DNA from: Massilia sp. UBA2604
GTDB lineage: Bacteria > Pseudomonadota > Gammaproteobacteria > Burkholderiales > Burkholderiaceae_D
Length of the DNA stretch: 64,000 nt
Direction: 5' to 3'
Assembly (NCBI GenBank): GCA_002339265.1
Contig: DDKG01000075.1
Coordinates: 62,001 to 126,000, forward strand
Shown here: positions 59,711 to 64,000 of the stretch, one piece after another
Layout: every line of letters begins with the position of its first letter
How positions within the stretch are numbered: position 1 is the first letter of the stretch
Notes under the pieces: model-generated
Seen by the model: the letters and a program-made list of their open reading frames with translations, nothing else
The model's database searches: none
Told to the model about the DNA's origin: nothing
Translations under genes and position numbers: made by a program

Positions 59711-61693
59711 TCAGCTTTTCCCGTCGTCGGCTTCACGCGGCGCGAGCGGCGGCGCGCCGGGCCGGATCGTGGCGGCCAGCACCGCGGCGTTGACCGCGGT
59801 GGACGCCGACGGCATCGGCAGCGGCATCGTCGAGCCGACGATCACCGCCGGCCCGACGCTGAGAAACGCGGCGCCGGCCTTCAGCGTGATATTGGCGCCG
59901 GCCTCGATGACGACGTTCATGCCGGCCTTGATGTGCACGGTCTGGCCAGCATACAGCGCCGACTTCATGCCGCCTTCGACCACCATGTTCAGGGCCGCTT
60001 CCTGCGTCGCCGAGCCGCCGGACTCCTCGCGGCGGTCGCCTTTGACCTTGAGGTGGCGGTCGCCGTCGACCTGGGTGAAGCTGTCCTTGGCGACCATGGT
60101 GTGATGCTCGCCGCCGATCCAGGCCAGCGTGTCGCGGCGCACGCGCTGCTCCAGGTCGCGCGCCGCGTGCATATAGAACTGTTCGGCGCCTTTCCTGTCC
60201 TCGAAGCGCAGTTCGTTGTAGGCGCCGCCGCCTTTCGAGCTATTGGACTTGATGGTCGACCGGGTCTGCCCCGCCGGCAGCGCATATGGCGGCATGGCGT
60301 CGCCGTTGTAGACGCAGCCCGTCACCAGCGGCCGGTCCGGATCGCCCTCGAGGAAGCTGACCACCACTTCCATGCCGACGCGCGGCACGAACTGCATCCC
60401 CCAGCCCTTGCCGGCCCAGCCCTGCTGCACCCGCACCCAGCACGAGCTGGTCTCGTCGGCCTTGCCGTCGCGGTCCCAGTGGAATTGCACCTTGATGCGG
60501 CCATACTGGTCGGTCCAGATCTCTTCGCCGCTCTTGCCCACCACCATGGCCGTCTGCGGCCCCTGCACCACCGGCTTCCTCGCGAACGCCGGGGCGCGGT
60601 AGCTGTGCTCCTTGCCGATCGCCTCGAACACGCAGCGAAAGTCCATGCCCTCGTTTGACCCGTCGGTGCGGTAGTCGTTGCCGGTGACCTCAAGCTGCGC
60701 TCCCGTGATCAGGAAGGCCCGATTCTGGTCGCTGCGCGGATGCTCGGCCAGGGTGAACAGCGCACCGACCGTCAGGCCGCGCGCATTGCCCGCCGCCTCG
60801 ATGCGCTCACCCTGGCCATGCAGGGCCTCGATGCGCGCACGCGCAAAGCCGTTGCCGACGCCCGGCGCCAGGTAACGGCCCGGATAGTCGTAGTGCTCGT
60901 AGCGCCGCTGGTCGAACGGCGCCGGAATATTCGCCTTGACCATCAGCGCGCCGCTGGTGCTGGCCGAGGCTTTTTCGAAATCGAAGTCGTTGAGCGTGAC
61001 GACACTGGGCTGGATCTCGCCGCCGGGGGCGAAGCGGGTCACGGCTTCCTTGAGCGGATCGCGGCCCTGCTCCTCGTCGCGGAACAGGATGGTGGCGTAG
61101 CCGCCCACGGTCTGGTGCGCGCCATAACCATCGGCCAGCACCATCGTATGCGCGCCGTCCTGGTGCGTGAAGTAGAAGTAGATGCCCTCTTCTTCCAGCA
61201 GGCGGCAGACGAAATCGAAGTCGCTTTCGCGGTACTGCACGCAGTAGGTGCGCGGCGCCGGCGTGTTCGACAGCAGGCCGTCCTTCAGCGACACCAGGCC
61301 ACCGTAGTCGGCCACCACCGCCTTGACGATGTCGAGCGCGCTCTTGTCCTGGAAGATGCGGCAATTGGTGGCGCGCGTGAGCAGCCACAGGGCCGGATGC
61401 ACCACCGCCTGATAGGACGGCTTGTCGTCGCGCCAGCCCTGGTAGGAGAACCGGGTGACGATGCCATGGAAGTGGCGCTGGCCGCCTTCGGGCAGGTCGA
61501 TGCTGACCGTGAGGTCGGTGCCCAGGACATCGGCGATGCGGATGTCGCCGCGTTCGGAGGCCAGCTCGAGGCGGAACTCGGACAGGCGGCCCAGCGCTTC
61601 GCTGCAGTGCATGCGCTTGAACAGAAGAACGTCGGCGCCGAGGGCGGTCTCGACGGAGACCTCACGCTGGACTTGGGCTGGCAGGATTGACAT
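59711..61693 (-). CDS. vgrG: T6SS spike protein VgrG (TssI)
   Basis: A 660-residue protein. gp27-like part from about 1 (MSILPAQVQREVSVETALGADVLLFKRMHCSEALGRLSEFRLELAS) and gp5-OB/beta-helix part (GEEIWTDQYGRIKVQFHWDRDGKADETSSCWVRVQQGWAGKGWGMQFVPRVGMEVVVSFLEGDPDRPLVTGCVYNGDAMPPY), ending in a beta-helix and a Pro/Ala tail with no effector domain. Start 61693 is chosen because the family motif begins there. The RIP-like gene lies 172 bp upstream in the same direction. Confidence 0.96.
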   Translation of the reverse strand: MSILPAQVQREVSVETALGADVLLFKRMHCSEALGRLSEFRLELASERGDIRIADVLGTDLTVSIDLPEGGQRHFHGIVTRFSYQGWRDDKPSYQAVVHPALWLLTRATNCRIFQDKSALDIVKAVVADYGGLVSLKDGLLSNTPAPRTYCVQYRESDFDFVCRLLEEEGIYFYFTHQDGAHTMVLADGYGAHQTVGGYATILFRDEEQGRDPLKEAVTRFAPGGEIQPSVVTLNDFDFEKASASTSGALMVKANIPAPFDQRRYEHYDYPGRYLAPGVGNGFARARIEALHGQGERIEAAGNARGLTVGALFTLAEHPRSDQNRAFLITGAQLEVTGNDYRTDGSNEGMDFRCVFEAIGKEHSYRAPAFARKPVVQGPQTAMVVGKSGEEIWTDQYGRIKVQFHWDRDGKADETSSCWVRVQQGWAGKGWGMQFVPRVGMEVVVSFLEGDPDRPLVTGCVYNGDAMPPYALPAGQTRSTIKSNSSKGGGAYNELRFEDRKGAEQFYMHAARDLEQRVRRDTLAWIGGEHHTMVAKDSFTQVDGDRHLKVKGDRREESGGSATQEAALNMVVEGGMKSALYAGQTVHIKAGMNVVIEAGANITLKAGAAFLSVGPAVIVGSTMPLPMPSASTAVNAAVLAATIRPGAPPLAPREADDGKS

Positions 61694-61865
61694 GGCGTTG
61701 GTGTTGGGGACGGGACTAGTTCGACTCGCGGTACGGGCACGACCAGGTGGTTGCCCGATCATGTACGCCTCGATAGATACGCCAGATGCCCGGCCCCGGA
61801 TGCACGGCGCCGACTAGCCATGTCGCCTGCCTTGCATTGCCGGGGCTGCACCACGCTGCTCTGGT

Positions 61866-62495
61866 TTAGCGGTGATAGGTGCTGATACTGTTACCTACCG
61901 CGCCAGCGACAGCGCCGCCCGCCGACAGATCCTCCCAATAACATACATAAGGCTTGAAGCTGCCAAAGGAGAATGTTTCCCCGTCATTCATTACTCTGCA
62001 CATTTTTTGGTACAAGGTCTTGAACCGGATGGACTCGCTCAAGACAAAGGTCATCATGCCGAACGCCGCCTTTTCAGTATCTAGGACACTTCCACCTTGA
62101 TAAGAGGCAAGTACCCGTATAGCCTGCTCAATACTCTGGCGGCTACGCTGACTCGTCGCGATCGAAGCACTTTCATCCCGCAAGATTGAGATGCAATTTG
62201 CCTTGGTATAGTGGCTTCCAATCGCCAGCGTTTGCGCGCCGCTCATTGGAAAATCCTTGAACCGATACTCTGTGCCAGCGGAATTCTTGAATCCAAGAAT
62301 GTACAAGTTGGATTCTTTCAAGACGAGCGTTACCTTCCCGTCCGCCAGGCCTCCATCAAAACTGAGTGTCACATCATGCGTTGCCGAAGAATCCGCGTTG
62401 ACCACGCGCTTCTGGCCGTCAAGCGCGGTGATTCGACCAATCAACGCCTTCATCATGCCGGAATACTTGTCCAGCTCGATCGTAAAATTCGCCAT
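61866..62495 (-). CDS. Ribosome-inactivating protein (RIP)-like N-glycosidase, T6SS cargo candidate
   Basis: A 209-residue protein. The five RIP active-site positions are present in order: Y65 in NLYILGF, Y96 in GSHYTKAN, E154 and R157 in VLSESIRFKTL, and W187 in CYWEDLS. Spacings Y96-E154 (58), E154-R157 (3) and R157-W187 (30) are close to ricin A (54, 3, 31). The N-terminal part (VTLSFDGGLADGKVTLVLKESNLYILGF...EYRFKDFP) follows the RIP beta-sheet with its NxYxxGF strand. RIPs remove one adenine from the sarcin-ricin loop of large-subunit rRNA and stop translation. No signal peptide. It lies between clpV and vgrG in lower-GC DNA and has GAGG before the ATG. Assignment rests on motif and context, not on a database search. 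Confidence 0.72.
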   Translation of the reverse strand: MANFTIELDKYSGMMKALIGRITALDGQKRVVNADSSATHDVTLSFDGGLADGKVTLVLKESNLYILGFKNSAGTEYRFKDFPMSGAQTLAIGSHYTKANCISILRDESASIATSQRSRQSIEQAIRVLASYQGGSVLDTEKAAFGMMTFVLSESIRFKTLYQKMCRVMNDGETFSFGSFKPYVCYWEDLSAGGAVAGAVGNSISTYHR

Positions 62496-62566
62496 ATCAT
62501 CCTCATAATCCGAGCTACCGGTGCCGCCGGCTTGCTAGCCCAAACAAATCGCCAACAGGCGCCTGA

Positions 62567-63208
62567 TCAGCCGCGTCCGGTAAACGACGCGTCCCCATTC
62601 ACTCTGACGACGATTCCCAGCTGTTGCTGCAGATGCTCCCGCGCGTCTTCCAGGAACTCCGCGGCCATCATCTTGAGCTTCGCGTTCGTGTAACCCTTCA
62701 GTTCCATCAGAAAGGCGAGCAGATCGCCGCCGGAGATGTCTTCACCTGTAGGCATTTCGTTCGCCAACGCTGTCACCAGGGCCACGATATTTTCTGGGCG
62801 CCCCCAGGGAGTATTCGGTCCGATATGAATCGATTCGCCGCTTGTCAGAATCGATGGTCCTGATCGATCGATCCTCGTCTGAATCTTGCTACGCCGAATA
62901 GTTAGATGAAACTCCTGAAAGGCAACCTGAAAATCCTTGCTCGACTTTTTGAGCGCACCGCAACTCGCCTTGAAATTGAGATGCGCGGAGATCAGGCCGT
63001 GGACGTCGTACGGAGCGACCTGCCAGCCCCCATTGGGTGATTTCCTACGAAGGAAAAGTTGTTCCGCCTTCGAAATGCAGTGGGATCCGGTACATCCGTT
63101 ATTGACCTCATCCTTGCGTGGAAAAGAGAATCCCCGAAAAGACCATCCGGCGAACGCCTTTTCGAGCAAGGCTGAGTCGGACAAATTGATATAACTATCG
63201 TTAAGCAT
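62567..63208 (-). CDS. Unknown protein beside the RIP-like gene, partner candidate
   Basis: A 213-residue protein (MLNDSYINLSDSALLEKAFAGWSFRGFSFPRKDEVNNGC...). No known family recognised. It is mostly soluble, with a helical C-terminal half (NIVALVTALANEMPTGEDISGGDLLAFLMELKGYTNAKLKMMAAEFLEDAREHLQQQLG). AAGGA precedes the ATG with correct spacing. Transcription order clpV, this gene, RIP-like gene, vgrG. Options include an immunity protein, a T6SS adaptor/chaperone, or a second effector. Confidence 0.55.
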   Translation of the reverse strand: MLNDSYINLSDSALLEKAFAGWSFRGFSFPRKDEVNNGCTGSHCISKAEQLFLRRKSPNGGWQVAPYDVHGLISAHLNFKASCGALKKSSKDFQVAFQEFHLTIRRSKIQTRIDRSGPSILTSGESIHIGPNTPWGRPENIVALVTALANEMPTGEDISGGDLLAFLMELKGYTNAKLKMMAAEFLEDAREHLQQQLGIVVRVNGDASFTGRG

Positions 63209-63263
63209 ACAATCCTTCCTTGACAGGATGAATGAGAATTGCCGTGTGGTTACTGGTCGACAT

Positions 63264-64000
63264 CTAATCGAACGAGTATGAGAATGCTGAATTTTTCACT
63301 TCGACCACCACCCGAGGTGCGACATTCCCTTCCATCATCCGATTGAGAAACTCCTGAGAAATATCCGGCAACATTGTGTTAGTCAGGATCGCGTCGATCA
63401 TCCGCCCCCCTGATTCGCTCTCGGTACAGCGTGACACCACCAGGTCGACGACGTCCTCGCCATACGCGAACCGAATCCTGTAACGCTCCTCCACTCGCTG
63501 CTTGATGCGTTCCAACTGCAAGCTGACGATTTTTCGCAACATCTCGTTCGACAGCGGGTAATATGGAATCGTCAACAGCCGCCCCAGCAATGCCGGGGGA
63601 AATATCTGCAGCAGCTGCGCGCGTAAGGCGCCGGCCATGCGCTCCGAATCCGGCAACCGCTCCGGCACCTTGCACAGATGCGAGATCACCTCGGTTCCCG
63701 CGTTGGTGGTCAGGATGATCAAGGTATTCCTGAAGTCGATGTGACGCCCTTCCCCGTCTTCCATATAACCCTTGTCGAAGACCTGGAAGAACATCTCGTG
63801 CACGTCCGGATGCGCCTTCTCCACTTCGTCCAGCAGCACCACCGAATACGGCCGGCGGCGCACCGCCTCGGTCAACACCCCGCCCTCGCCATAGCCGACA
63901 TAACCCGGCGGCGCCCCTTTCAGGGTCGACACCGTATGCGCCTCCTGGAATTCGCTCATATTGATCGTGATGAGGTTCTGCTCGCCGCCATACAGCGCCT
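63264..64000 (-). CDS. clpV: T6SS sheath-disassembly ATPase ClpV (TssH), C-terminal part
   Basis: The gene enters from beyond the right edge; about 245 residues are visible. NLITINMSEFQEAHTVSTLKGAPPGYVGYGEGGVLTEAVRRRPYSVVLLDEVEKAHPDVHEMFFQVFDKGYMEDGEGRHIDFRNTLIILTTNAGTE is the second AAA+ domain with Walker B (VVLLDEVEKAH) and sensor 1 (TTNAG), and the C-terminal D2-small domain follows. ClpV pulls apart contracted TssBC sheaths. Confidence 0.95.
   Translation of the reverse strand, partial: ALYGGEQNLITINMSEFQEAHTVSTLKGAPPGYVGYGEGGVLTEAVRRRPYSVVLLDEVEKAHPDVHEMFFQVFDKGYMEDGEGRHIDFRNTLIILTTNAGTEVISHLCKVPERLPDSERMAGALRAQLLQIFPPALLGRLLTIPYYPLSNEMLRKIVSLQLERIKQRVEERYRIRFAYGEDVVDLVVSRCTESESGGRMIDAILTNTMLPDISQEFLNRMMEGNVAPRVVVEVKNSAFSYSFD

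Noticed and set aside
1-64000. CRISPR arrays, tRNA or rRNA genes, insertion sequences
   Set aside because: None seen: no regular spacer-repeat pattern, no cloverleaf sequence at the att sites (the core is in dusA, not a tRNA), and no transposase.

Overview
The window is from a GC-rich betaproteobacterium, most likely a Massilia/Janthinobacterium-type member of the Oxalobacteraceae. This is inferred from protein style and gene content (chemoreceptor with a C-terminal tether, DUF2231 protein, T6SS layout); no rRNA or tRNA is present to confirm it. The window has three parts: a short host flank (1-3310), a complete-looking ~37 kb temperate siphovirus prophage (about 3311-40376), and a host region (40377-64000) that ends in a type VI secretion system (T6SS) locus.

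The left flank holds the start of a TonB-like gene, a methyl-accepting chemotaxis protein and dusA. The prophage has integrated into the 5' end of dusA. A 17-bp core, TCGGTCCAGTCCATCAT, is present at both ends (3311-3327 and 40360-40376). The phage supplies a new dusA 5' end on the left, and the original 5' end is stranded on the right at 40360-40451.

Within the prophage, integrase, an AbiC-like membrane protein, an SOS-boxed small gene and a DNA adenine methylase lie at the left end. The late genes run right to left: TerS/TerL, a Mor-like activator, gpW, portal, ClpP-protease/capsid fusion, decoration protein, head-tail and tail proteins, a G/GT-type -1 frameshift, tape measure, tail tip proteins, amidase, holin, endolysin and nested Rz/Rz1. 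A primase-helicase gene sits beside a repeat-rich candidate origin. A lambda-like switch (cI / YdaS-type cro, five 15-bp operators in two clusters) divides a leftward operon from a rightward operon carrying a ParB-like protein, an SF3-type ATPase, an excisionase-like protein and small unknown genes. An M41-like metallopeptidase lies against attR.

Three dispersed regulatory signals stand out in the prophage: an 18-bp palindrome (consensus AGTGCARACGTYTGCACT, five copies), a 26-bp inverted repeat (three copies, each ahead of a late transcription unit), and the cI operators.

The right flank carries an alpha/beta hydrolase, a PQQ-type sugar dehydrogenase lipoprotein with a DUF2231 membrane protein, a GMC oxidoreductase, a secreted HExxH protein translationally coupled to a MerR-GAF regulator, then FecR / heme-sensor-HAMP / Ser-Thr kinase genes leading into the T6SS genes tagF, tssM, tssL, tssK, tagH, vgrG and clpV. 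Between vgrG and clpV are two lower-GC cargo genes. One (61866-62495) has the full active-site pattern of a ribosome-inactivating protein (rRNA N-glycosidase) and is the most striking candidate in the window: a T6SS-linked RIP effector, with an unknown gene beside it that could be its partner.
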